A stretch of 64,000 bases of DNA from Crateriforma conspicua (GTDB lineage: Bacteria; Planctomycetota; Planctomycetia; Pirellulales; Pirellulaceae), in contig NZ_CP036319.1 of assembly GCF_007752935.1 (NCBI RefSeq), positions 3,968,001 to 4,032,000 of the forward strand. The letters are read 5' to 3'. Made by a program: the position numbers and the translations under genes. Below, one piece after another: positions 55,654 through 64,000 of the stretch. Numbering within the stretch: position 1 is the first letter of the stretch; every line of letters starts with the position of its first letter. Below the pieces are notes generated by a model. That model was not told the origin of the DNA, ran no database searches, and saw nothing but the letters and a program-made list of their open reading frames with translations.

Positions 55654-55796
55654 GGCCGGCCCCAATTGCCCATTAACGCCCGTCGAAATCTTACAAGTTT
55701 TACGGGGAGGGCAATCGCCATTTAGTGAATTTTAGGGAGTCTTCTTTCGCCGAAAGCGTTTGCTTCACGGTCTTGCGCGTATCCGCAAACGAAAAA

Positions 55797-55829
55797 CAGG
55801 GGCGTCCGAATGAACTTCGGACGCCCCTG
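55797..55829 (-). terminator. Intrinsic terminator of the giant gene
   Basis: A perfect 14-bp inverted repeat (CAGGGGCGTCCGAA / TTCGGACGCCCCTG) encloses a 5-base loop. On the minus strand it is followed by TTTTT. It lies 31 bp after the stop codon of the giant leftward gene, which is textbook Rho-independent termination. Confidence 0.88.
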
Positions 55830-55859
55830 CGTCATGGATCGTTGATGTGATCGAACGCT

Positions 55860-58800
55860 TTACAGCAGATCCGCCAACGCGGCATCGATCGCGTCGACCG
55901 ACTCTTCATCGTCATCGTCGGAAGCGACAGCAATCAAGCCCAACACCGAGTCTTCGACGACGTCGTACTGGGCACTGCCGACGACTCGGTCGGTGACCGT
56001 TTCGGTGGTCGCGGCGACGACATCGCCGACCGGTGCCGTGACGGACTGGGCCGAATCGACTCGCAGCGGGGCGACCGAAGCGGATGATTCGCCTTCGCCG
56101 GCAACGGATCCGCCACCGGTGCGATTCAAGTGGTTGATCACCAACAGAGAATCGAACGCGGTGATGAAGCGGTCGCCACTGACGTCATAGTACGGCGGTG
56201 GCACGTCATCAGGTTCGACGGCAATCGGTCCTCCGCCCGCACGTTCCAGTTCGTTAATGATCAACAGAGCATCGATCGCGGTGATAAAACCGTCATCATT
56301 GACGTCGTTGAATTCCGTCTGGTTCTGCAACCGACTGGCGATCACCTGAACGGAAACCAACGCGGTGTTGCTGACAAAACCGGCTTCGTCGGACACGGTG
56401 TACTGGAAGCTGTCGTTGCCAACGAATCCATCGGCCGGAATGTAGTCCACCGTTCCATCGGTATTGACGGTGACTTGGCCGAACGCCGGTGACGTGACAA
56501 TCGAAAGACTTTCCGGATCGATCAATCCGTCATTGTCCACATCGTTGTCAACCAAATCGATGTTGATCGTCTCGTTCCAGTAGGTCACCGCACGATCGTT
56601 GTTGGCAATCGGCGCGACGTTCAGCCCCAACGTGATCGTCGCCGGCTGGCTTCGCAGCCCCGAATCGTCCGCCACGGTGTACGTGAAGGAATCGGTACCG
56701 CTGGTGCCCGCAAACGGCGTGTAGATGATCGTGCCGTTGGGTCGAACTTCCAGACTTCCGAACGACGGCTGGCTGGTGATTTCAATCGACGACGGGTCGA
56801 TCGCGCCGTCAATGTCAAAGTCATTGACCAATGGCGTGATCACGGTCGGTCCATCTTGATTCAACGACGGGTTGTCGGGGACCAAGACGGGCGCGTCATT
56901 GCGACCTTCCACATCAATCGTCACCGTGACCGGTTGGCTGGTCGCACCGGCGCTGTCGATCACTTGATAGGTGAAGGTGTCGAACAACGTTTGGCCTTCG
57001 GCCAGTTGTTGCAACAGGCTTGCGTCGGTCGGGTCGTAGGTGATGTCACCGGTGGTGCTGTTGTAAGTCAACCGTGCACCATTGGACGTGAACGACGAAG
57101 CCGGCAGAACGACCGTCAAGGTGTCCGTCGGATCGACATCGATGTCGTTTGCCAACAACACGGACGAAGGAATCGTCAAAATCGAATCTTCGTTGTGTTC
57201 CAATTCATCGGCGACGGCGATCGGAACATCATTCACCGGAGTGATTGTGATCGTCAGCGTGGTCGAAGCCGCCTCGGCACCATCGGAATCAATCGCTCGC
57301 ACGGTCAAGTCGACCACACCCGCGGCGTCATCAGCCGGAGTGAATTGCAACGTTCCGTCGGGCGAAATCTGTGGCAACGATGCGAACAGCGACTGCGATT
57401 GCGTGGGCGTTTCGACGACGAAGCTGACCGTCTGGCTGCTTTCATCGGCCGGTCCCGGAGAGATATCCGTGGCCCACGGTTCGTTGTAAGCACCGCTGTC
57501 TTCATTGACCGTGACGTCAGTTCCCGGCGTGTAGGTCGGCGGGTCGTTGATCGGATTGACCGTGATCGTGAAGGTTCGCACCTCCGATGTATCGATGCCG
57601 CCATTGTCGGTGCCGCCATCATCCATCAGCTTGACTTCGAACGTTGCCGTACCGCTTTGATCATCGGCGGGTGTGAAGACCAGTTCGCCGTTGGTGCCAT
57701 TGACCGTCGCGGTGACCGAACCATCGAACAGGTTCTCGTTGGTCGTGCTGACCTGCGTGATCATGAACGAGACGACTTGTGGATCGACGGTCGCCGTTCC
57801 ATTGACTTCGTCGCTGGCGCTGGTCGGGCCGGCCTGGACATTGGTTGCCCAGTCGCTGACGGTGACCGTACCGGCGTCTTCATCGACGACAACGTCATCG
57901 CCAAGGCTGAATTGTGGCGGGTCGTTGATGGGATTGACCGTCAGCAACACGTTTCCTGCAGCGATCCGCGGATCATCCACCACCGGGCCACCGGCGACGG
58001 CCGTTTGGCCGTCATCGGTCACGGTGTAGATAAAGGAATCAGCACCGGTAAAGTTTTCACGCGGGGTGTACCGCAGTGCAACGATTTCATTGCTGCTGTC
58101 CAAGACGGGCGTCAGCGTTCCACCGGCAGCGGTCGCGATCGGATACGGACGTGCCAAAGCCAGCGTTTGATTGCCGCCGACTTCCGGTGCGATGTCGGCC
58201 GCTTCGTTCGCCGGTCCGACGAAGAATTGGTCCAACATGCCCGTGGTGATGCCGTCGCCACCGACCGGAATTTCGATCGACCCGTCTTCGTCAACCGTGT
58301 AGGCCAACGGTTGGTTCGGATCCACCAACATCGGCGGGTCGTTGATCGGCAAGATCTCAATCGTCAACGTCATCGCCGCCGATTGGTTGATGTCACCACG
58401 GCTGGGATCGTTGGCACCATCGTCGAACAGGACGACGTCAAATTCAAAGCTGCCGAACACATCGGCGGCCGGCCGGAACACCAGGTCGCCACCGGCGGAA
58501 ATCATCGGGGCTTCGCTGAAGAAGTCCGCCATGTCCGCGGGGTTGAAGTCTTGCGGCGTCAATTCGAAGAACACGTTCTGGCCGCTGATCGCGTCGATTT
58601 CATCAAACGCGGTCACAGGCGATGCCGCGGCGATGCCAGTCGCGAAGTTGTTGAACACGCGGCGGGTGCTGTCTTCTTCGACCTGGACCAAGCCCTGCGG
58701 CAGATTGAACTGCGGCGCGTCGTTGACCGGGTTCAAGACCAACAAGACGGTGTTGCTTGCCGTCAATCGGTCCTCCACCAACATTCCCTGATCCAGCGAA

Positions 58801-61800
58801 TAGGTTTCGCCGCCGTTGGGATTGTCGTCGATGACGTCGTAAGTGAACTGGTCGAACTGGACGACATCGGAATTCAAATCAACCGGCGGGACGTAGTTGA
58901 AGCCGATGATTTGCCCGCCGTCGGCGACCGGCGTCAACGTGCCGCCGCGGGCGGTCGTCAAATCAATCCGATCCAATTCCAGGATTTGGTTGCCACCGGG
59001 CAGATTCGCCAACTCGTTGGGCGGGCCGGCGACAAAGACGTCCATCAGACCGATTCGGGCGTATCCGGCGGCGGAGCCGTCTTGCTGAAGCGGAATGAAG
59101 AAACTGTCGGAATTCGGGTCGGCCGAATTGTCTTCGCTCAGGGTGTACGTGATCGAACCATCGACCGCCGACACGCTGTACTGATCGTCCGGACCGGCCA
59201 TGTCGGACTGGCCGGCGACCGAAGGATCGATCTGCGGCGGGTCGTTGACCGGCTGGACCACCACGGTGACCGTCGTCGTCAGGTCGACAATGCCGTCGCT
59301 GATTTGGATCACGTATTCCGCGGTGCCATAGGCGTTGGGTGCCGGGTCGACGATCAAGTCGCCGTCTTGGGTGATCTGCGTCGCCGTCTGCATCAGTCCC
59401 GGTGTTTCGGTCACACCGACGATCGACAACGTCAACGTCTGGTTGGCCAATTCGTCTTCCGCAGTGGGCGGACCGGCGGCCGCGTTGGTGATGACACCGG
59501 GAATCGTGATCGTGTCGTCGGCGACGTCACGTTCCAGCAATTCCAGCATCGTTTGTGCATCGAACACCGGGTCATCGTTGACCGGTTGCACATCGATCGT
59601 CACCGTCGCGGTGGGGGAAGCGGCCAATACTGCATCACCCACCATTTCTTGGGTGCCCAATCGATAGGTGAAGGTGTCCGTGCCGTTGAAGTCCTGGTTC
59701 GGCGTGTAGCGGAACGTTCCGGCGAACGGATCGATCATCTCCACCACACCGTTGGCCGGTTGGTCGACGATGAATGCACCGACGGGCAACAGTTGCGTGT
59801 CCAGGTTGGTATCGTTGATCAGCAAGCCGGACGCCTGGTCGGTGATTTCCAGCGTGTTGTCTTCATCCAACATGCCCAGATAGGAATCGTCCACGGGCGT
59901 CGCCGGCGCGATTGAACGCACGGAGACTTCATAGTCTTCGACTTCGCCACCGACGCTGACACCATCCGGTCCCAGGTTGCCGCTGTCGCTGACACGCAGC
60001 CGCATCCACGTTTCACCTTCGATGGCCGTCATCGGGACTTGAACGGTCAGCGAATTGACACCCGTGGTGACCGGTTCGCTGCGGAAGATCTGTTCGCCGT
60101 CGTCGTTGAAGTCGCCGTCGGCGTTGAAATCGATCCATCCGTCCAACAAGCCCGTTCCGGTCACCGTGATGGCGATCGGCGTACCGGCCGAATCGGCCTT
60201 GTTCAAGAACCCGACAACTTCGTCCGCGGTCAACGTGCCGCTGGACCCCGGCGTCGCAAAGACCGTCAACACGTCGCCGTTCAGCGCGGTGAAGGTTCCC
60301 GTCGAAACACCGTCTTCGTCGTCGATGGCAGTCAGACGGAAGATCGCGTCATCGGGATCACCGATGTCGCCAACAACGGATCCGCCAAAGGAATCTAGTT
60401 GTCCGCGGATCACCGTGAACGTCTTCGTCGCAATGCTGCTAAGTGATTCACCGTCGGCAAAGACGACCGGCAGGTTATTACCCGTCGGGTTATCGACCAC
60501 GCGGATGAATTCCAATGTGAACACCGTGCCGTCGATGTTGACGGTCAATGTTTCGCGTCCGGCGGGTGCTTGGACCAATTCCAATTCGGTGGTGCCGTCG
60601 CCCAAATCAGCGATCGTGAACAGCGAATCGGACTGTGTCACGGCCATCGGCAAACGATCGTCGTCGGCACCCGGTGACGGTTGGCCGTCGGGTTCGCTGT
60701 CGATCAACGATCCCAGGATGACCGAAGTCGTGTTGGTCAAAGCGTGACGTGCACCATTGACGTCCAACATCGTCGGATAGGACAGCCCGCCCGATTGCGG
60801 CGCGTCGCCGAAGTCGAACTTGACTTCGGGCATGATGATCGTGAATCGCGTTTCCTGGTTGTCCCGATTCGGGGCCACCGGATTGCCGGCCAGATCCGAA
60901 ACCGCAGGAACAATCGATGCCACGTCGACCGGTTGGCCGTCGGCACCGATACCAATGATCGACTCGGTTTGGCTGAACAGAATCGTTCCGCCACCGGGCG
61001 AGAACGTCTCGCTGTCCAGCGGCGACAAACGCACGGCTTCGACCAGCGTGGCGGCGACCGCCAGCGGGCTGAAATCGGCCGTCGGCAAGAATCGGACCGG
61101 GATCGCACCACCGCTGACACCGTCAACCACCAACGTGCTGGTGCCGACGTCGACCGATGCGGACACTTGCGACTGACCGGCCGGCGGGATCGCGGCCTGT
61201 TCACCCAGTGCAATCACATTGCCGTTGGCGGTCGGTGAAAGCGTTCCGGTGAACGCGATGCCGATTTCGCTGGCGATGACCGCCGCGATTTCGTTCGCCG
61301 TCGCCGCCGCATCGAATGTTACCAAGCGGTTTGCCGATGTGGCGTTCGGGTCGGTGTTCAACTGGAACGTTTCCGACAAGGTTCCGTTGGTCACGGTAAA
61401 GGTTTGACCGTTGACCGCCGAACCCGTCGTACCCGAGGGAACGGTGATCATCAGCGATCCCGTGACGCCGGCCATGCCGATCGTCTGAATCGCGATGTTG
61501 CCGATCGACAGGCTGTCCTGGGCGGTTCCGCCCAACAGAATCGATCCGTCGCCGATGGCCTGGGCACCGTCCAGCCCCAAAGGCTGGGCGGCAACGACCG
61601 CGGCAATCTTGGCCGCCATTTCGTCGGGCGTATCGGTACGTTCCAAGCGGACCGCCACGTTGGTGCCGGCGACCGGATCATCGTCAAAGGTCAGTTCGAA
61701 GTTGACCGTGTTGCCGTTGCCGGTGTAGCTGAAGATATCGCCGTCTTCCACCGCTTGGTCGGAACCAAAGATCGTCAGTCCGGCAACCGTTCCGCTGATC

Positions 61801-64000
61801 GCGTGGTTCGATGTGAAGCCCAACTGGATATCACTTTGGCCGACCGCCACCGGTGCGATGTCCAGCATCGTGATGATCGCGGGATCTGACAGAGCCGCAA
61901 GGATCGCGTCACGCACACCGACCACGGTACCGGCGGTGGAGATGTCGATTTCCACGTTGCCGGTCTGTACCGCGCCGGCTTTGTTGAATTCGAATCGCTG
62001 GCTTGTGCCATCGGGTGCCGTGATGGTGAAGAAAGCACCGTCTTGGAAATCAGACGGCGCGCCCACCGACACCGATTTCGGCGTCGGGATGTTCAGCACG
62101 TACCCAGATTCAAATTCAAAGACCGACTCATTGCCCGATGCATCGGTGATGACCAATTGGTCGCCGTCGGTGATTTCGTTGCCGGCCGGAGCGTCGTAGG
62201 CGACCCGTTCGCTATTGTTCAGCGTGATTTCATAAACCGCGTCGGGATTCCACAACCCGGCCAACGGCGTCAGACGAATCGTACGACTGTTGTCGCTGTA
62301 GCCGAACGTAAAGTCGACACCCGGGATCAGCCGGCGGCCGTTCTCGGTCAACAACACGCTTTCTTCGGTGATGGTTGCTCCATCGGGACCAGTGCCGTTT
62401 TCATCCAGCAACTGCAGCTCAAAGAACTCAACCGTTCCCATCGCCAAGCGAACGAACGATTCGTCCGGGTCACCATCGCCATCGGGGACGATCGAACCGA
62501 TCGCGTCTTGTGGCGTGGTCAAAACCGCGATGGGTCGCGTCGAATCGGACCGGTCGATTGCACCGCGATCGATGAACACGTTGCCACCGACACCGCCCGG
62601 CGACGAGACCGTCGGGTCATCGATCCGAGGCTGGCCATAGGCGTCAAAGCCCGGGGCGATGATGGGCGACGGCGAAATGCCCGACGGTTCCTTGACCGTC
62701 AAGAACAAATCGCTGCGGTCGGCCAATTCGGCCACCGAACTGTCGATGATCTGCGATCCCATTGCCGGGATGTAGATCTCACGGGCCGGATCGGCAAAGA
62801 CCGGCGTGCCCGAGGGGATCACGATCGACTGCGCCGACAGCGGCACCGTCGCGTTGGTCCCGTTGTCTTGGAAAGCGTTCGCACCGATCACCGTCCCAGC
62901 GGCTTCGCTGGAAGCGTCGACGTCGATCCCGGTCGCAAAGTTGGTCACGACATTGTTCAGCAAAGTCGGTGCGGCGGAGCTTTCCACGGTGATGCCGCTG
63001 CCGCTGCCGTTTCCGACCACCGTGTTGTTGACGATGCGTCCGTAAGAAACCGGTGCAGGGCTTTGGCCCGCGTTTTGGGTTCCACCGGCGAACAAGATGC
63101 CGCCGACACCACTGTCGTAAACCACGTTGTTGGTCAACACGGCACCGGGAATTTGCGATTCCGGATTCACGTTACGACGCAGTGCCGCCGATCCAGGTCG
63201 CGCCAGATCATCGGCCGCACCGCCGGCAACCTGAGCTTGGCCACGATCGCCCGCGGTCGCACTGATGCCGTAGTTGGCCGAATGGCTGATGAAGTTGCCG
63301 CTGATCAGAATTTGGCCCTGATCGCGCTCTCGATTCTCGTCCGTTTGACCGGTCTGGTAGTCGACAATCAAAACGTCGCGATCGGGGATCAGGTCGTTGG
63401 TTGCGGCATGCGGGCGAACCGTCAACGCGTATTCGCCACCGACCACGTCGATGGTCGCCACCTGGATGTCGTAGTAGCCATCGGCGGGCGCCGTAAAGGT
63501 CAGGAACACGCCCTGCTGTGATTCGCCAGGAGCGAATCCTGAATTGGCAGACGCCAGTAGCGTTTCATCGCCGTCGAAGACGGACAATTCAGCCAAAAAG
63601 AACGAATTGTCTTTCGTGTACCCAAAGGTATCCAAATCGATGTCGATCACTTGGTTCATCGACAGATAGATCCGCACACTGTCGGTATCCGATGTTGGCA
63701 GCCCGCCAAACGCCGTCCCGTTGATCGCCTCATCGACGCGATCACCGATCTTGCCCGTCGCGACCAAGACATCGGTATCGCCGTTGACATAACCCGAAAC
63801 GGCCGAACGTGCCAGTGAATCACCCACGTTGACGTAGGTCACCGTTTGCGTGTCGTGGTCGACCATCGGCATCGTGCGTGATGTCGCGCGACCTTGATAG
63901 GTTTCCTCGGCCACCAGATCCATGCGGATGAATCGGCCACCGCCCGGGTTGACCTGGATGTCTTCGCCGAACAATTCAACCCGGTTTCCAGTCGTGATGC
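55860..64000 (-). CDS. Giant secreted cadherin-like protein with dockerin-like C-terminus (5' end beyond window)
   Basis: At least 2700 residues are visible, with the N-terminus past the right edge (the frame is open to 64000). Positions below count back from 63974. At 95-190 there is a PPC-like domain (LTFTAPADGYYDIQVATID). At 225-410 there is a right-handed beta-helix (NNVVYDSGVGGILFAGG, NNTVVGNGSGSGITV). At about 1045 there is FDFGDAPQSGG and at 1275-1350 a GEVED domain (LDGWIDFNADGDFNDDGEQIF, VGGEVEDYEV). At 1360-2540 there are many cadherin-like/Big units linked by NDPP motifs (FRYTPNQDFNGTDTFTYRLG). At 2550-2615 there are two dockerin-type EF-hand units (DVNDDGFITAIDALLIINEL and DVSGDRFITAFDSLLVINHL). 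It is very Asp-rich, a likely calcium-dependent surface adhesin or matrix protein. Confidence 0.87.
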   Translation of the reverse strand, partial: ITTGNRVELFGEDIQVNPGGGRFIRMDLVAEETYQGRATSRTMPMVDHDTQTVTYVNVGDSLARSAVSGYVNGDTDVLVATGKIGDRVDEAINGTAFGGLPTSDTDSVRIYLSMNQVIDIDLDTFGYTKDNSFFLAELSVFDGDETLLASANSGFAPGESQQGVFLTFTAPADGYYDIQVATIDVVGGEYALTVRPHAATNDLIPDRDVLIVDYQTGQTDENRERDQGQILISGNFISHSANYGISATAGDRGQAQVAGGAADDLARPGSAALRRNVNPESQIPGAVLTNNVVYDSGVGGILFAGGTQNAGQSPAPVSYGRIVNNTVVGNGSGSGITVESSAAPTLLNNVVTNFATGIDVDASSEAAGTVIGANAFQDNGTNATVPLSAQSIVIPSGTPVFADPAREIYIPAMGSQIIDSSVAELADRSDLFLTVKEPSGISPSPIIAPGFDAYGQPRIDDPTVSSPGGVGGNVFIDRGAIDRSDSTRPIAVLTTPQDAIGSIVPDGDGDPDESFVRLAMGTVEFFELQLLDENGTGPDGATITEESVLLTENGRRLIPGVDFTFGYSDNSRTIRLTPLAGLWNPDAVYEITLNNSERVAYDAPAGNEITDGDQLVITDASGNESVFEFESGYVLNIPTPKSVSVGAPSDFQDGAFFTITAPDGTSQRFEFNKAGAVQTGNVEIDISTAGTVVGVRDAILAALSDPAIITMLDIAPVAVGQSDIQLGFTSNHAISGTVAGLTIFGSDQAVEDGDIFSYTGNGNTVNFELTFDDDPVAGTNVAVRLERTDTPDEMAAKIAAVVAAQPLGLDGAQAIGDGSILLGGTAQDSLSIGNIAIQTIGMAGVTGSLMITVPSGTTGSAVNGQTFTVTNGTLSETFQLNTDPNATSANRLVTFDAAATANEIAAVIASEIGIAFTGTLSPTANGNVIALGEQAAIPPAGQSQVSASVDVGTSTLVVDGVSGGAIPVRFLPTADFSPLAVAATLVEAVRLSPLDSETFSPGGGTILFSQTESIIGIGADGQPVDVASIVPAVSDLAGNPVAPNRDNQETRFTIIMPEVKFDFGDAPQSGGLSYPTMLDVNGARHALTNTTSVILGSLIDSEPDGQPSPGADDDRLPMAVTQSDSLFTIADLGDGTTELELVQAPAGRETLTVNIDGTVFTLEFIRVVDNPTGNNLPVVFADGESLSSIATKTFTVIRGQLDSFGGSVVGDIGDPDDAIFRLTAIDDEDGVSTGTFTALNGDVLTVFATPGSSGTLTADEVVGFLNKADSAGTPIAITVTGTGLLDGWIDFNADGDFNDDGEQIFRSEPVTTGVNSLTVQVPMTAIEGETWMRLRVSDSGNLGPDGVSVGGEVEDYEVSVRSIAPATPVDDSYLGMLDEDNTLEITDQASGLLINDTNLDTQLLPVGAFIVDQPANGVVEMIDPFAGTFRYTPNQDFNGTDTFTYRLGTQEMVGDAVLAASPTATVTIDVQPVNDDPVFDAQTMLELLERDVADDTITIPGVITNAAAGPPTAEDELANQTLTLSIVGVTETPGLMQTATQITQDGDLIVDPAPNAYGTAEYVIQISDGIVDLTTTVTVVVQPVNDPPQIDPSVAGQSDMAGPDDQYSVSAVDGSITYTLSEDNSADPNSDSFFIPLQQDGSAAGYARIGLMDVFVAGPPNELANLPGGNQILELDRIDLTTARGGTLTPVADGGQIIGFNYVPPVDLNSDVVQFDQFTYDVIDDNPNGGETYSLDQGMLVEDRLTASNTVLLVLNPVNDAPQFNLPQGLVQVEEDSTRRVFNNFATGIAAASPVTAFDEIDAISGQNVFFELTPQDFNPADMADFFSEAPMISAGGDLVFRPAADVFGSFEFDVVLFDDGANDPSRGDINQSAAMTLTIEILPINDPPMLVDPNQPLAYTVDEDGSIEIPVGGDGITTGMLDQFFVGPANEAADIAPEVGGNQTLALARPYPIATAAGGTLTPVLDSSNEIVALRYTPRENFTGADSFIYTVTDDGQTAVAGGPVVDDPRIAAGNVLLTVNPINDPPQFSLGDDVVVDEDAGTVTVSDWATNVQAGPTSASDEVNGTATVDPQVVSFMITQVSTTNENLFDGSVTATVNGTNGELVFTPADDQSGTATFEVKLMDDGGTDNGGIDTSEVRTFTITVNPINDPPTYTPGTDVTVNEDSGAYNEPWATDISPGPADESSQTVSFVVETPTQSQSLFASLPQISPDGTLQFTPADDAAGVVDLTVRAIDSDGAEAASTTLTITITPVNDVPIAVADELEHNEDSILTIPSSVLLANDIDVDPTDTLTVVLPASSFTSNGARLTYNSTTGDITYDPTDASLLQQLAEGQTLFDTFTYQVIDSAGATSQPVTVTIDVEGRNDAPVLVPDNPSLNQDGPTVITPLVNDFDIDGAIDPSSIEITSQPSFGSLEVRPNGTIIYTPFAGTSGTDSFTYTVADDSGLRSQPATITLGLNVAPIANNDRAVTYWNETINIDLVDNDVDNDGLIDPESLSIVTSPAFGQVTVNTDGTVDYIPADGFVGNDSFQYTVSDEAGFVSNTALVSVQVIASRLQNQTEFNDVNDDGFITAIDALLIINELERAGGGPIAVEPDDVPPPYYDVSGDRFITAFDSLLVINHLNRTGGGSVAGEGESSASVAPLRVDSAQSVTAPVGDVVAATTETVTDRVVGSAQYDVVEDSVLGLIAVASDDDDEESVDAIDAALADLL

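Noticed and set aside
56856-59915. 1019-residue open frame opposite the giant gene
   Set aside because: It is antisense to the cadherin-like repeats, has no recognisable domain, and its composition follows from the GC-rich codon use of the real gene. The same holds for the 492-residue frame at 62043-63521.

Overview
The window looks like chromosomal DNA of a marine planctomycete of the Rhodopirellula/Pirellulaceae type. This is inferred from the protein content. There are five secreted sulfatase genes, a DUF1559 protein with a prepilin-like N-terminus plus a decayed second copy, a PEP-CTERM protein, a DUF1549/DUF1553 plus DUF1501 pair, a DUF1573 protein, a sulfatase-DUF1080 fusion and a giant secreted cadherin-like protein with a dockerin-like C-terminus. 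No rRNA, tRNA, CRISPR array or prophage was recognised.

Layout. 0-6 kb: M20 peptidase, small BFD-type [2Fe-2S] protein, and a sulfatase fused to a very long propeller-like region. 6-10.5 kb: an FtsX/MacB-type ABC permease divergent from its likely ATPase. 10.5-17 kb: nitroreductase, PQQ-type propeller protein, then a rightward group of PEP-CTERM protein, DUF1559 protein, small lipoprotein and DUF4198/Kelch protein. 17.2-18.2 kb: a tandem array of a 91-bp palindromic repeat. 18.3-28.5 kb: a polysaccharide-linked region with a sulfatase-HEAT protein, a TRIC/UPF0126 channel, a GH117-type glycosidase divergent from a second sulfatase, and DUF1549/1553, DUF1501 and WD40 genes. 28.5-34 kb: SDR oxidoreductase and a ytfQ-ytfR-ytfT-yjfF-like sugar importer. 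34-37 kb: bioA, a TIM-barrel isomerase and a 162-bp repeat array. 37-44 kb: pstS-pstC-pstA-pstB-phoU followed by a DUF4272 gene and an unknown gene, with a candidate Pho box upstream of pstS. 44-49 kb: thioesterase, CBM9-like protein, tiny zinc-ribbon-like protein, second isomerase and a sulfatase-DUF1080 fusion. 49.1-50.85 kb: a second 91-bp repeat array with a REP-associated tyrosine transposase (RAYT) inside it. 50.9-52.8 kb: fifth sulfatase. 53.2-55.7 kb: a decaying three-gene group with a nonsense codon and frameshifts. 55.8-64 kb: a giant secreted protein that runs off the right edge.

How the parts may work together. The sulfatases, GH117 enzyme, DUF1080 domain, sugar isomerases and galactofuranose-type importer fit stepwise desulfation, hydrolysis and uptake of sulfated algal galactans; the specific substrate is inference. 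The pst-phoU operon handles phosphate uptake. The most unusual structure is the RAYT embedded in its presumed repeats, with a second array of the same repeat about 31 kb away. Relative to the transcription of neighbouring genes both arrays have the same orientation, and each ends about 110-120 bp upstream of a sulfatase start.
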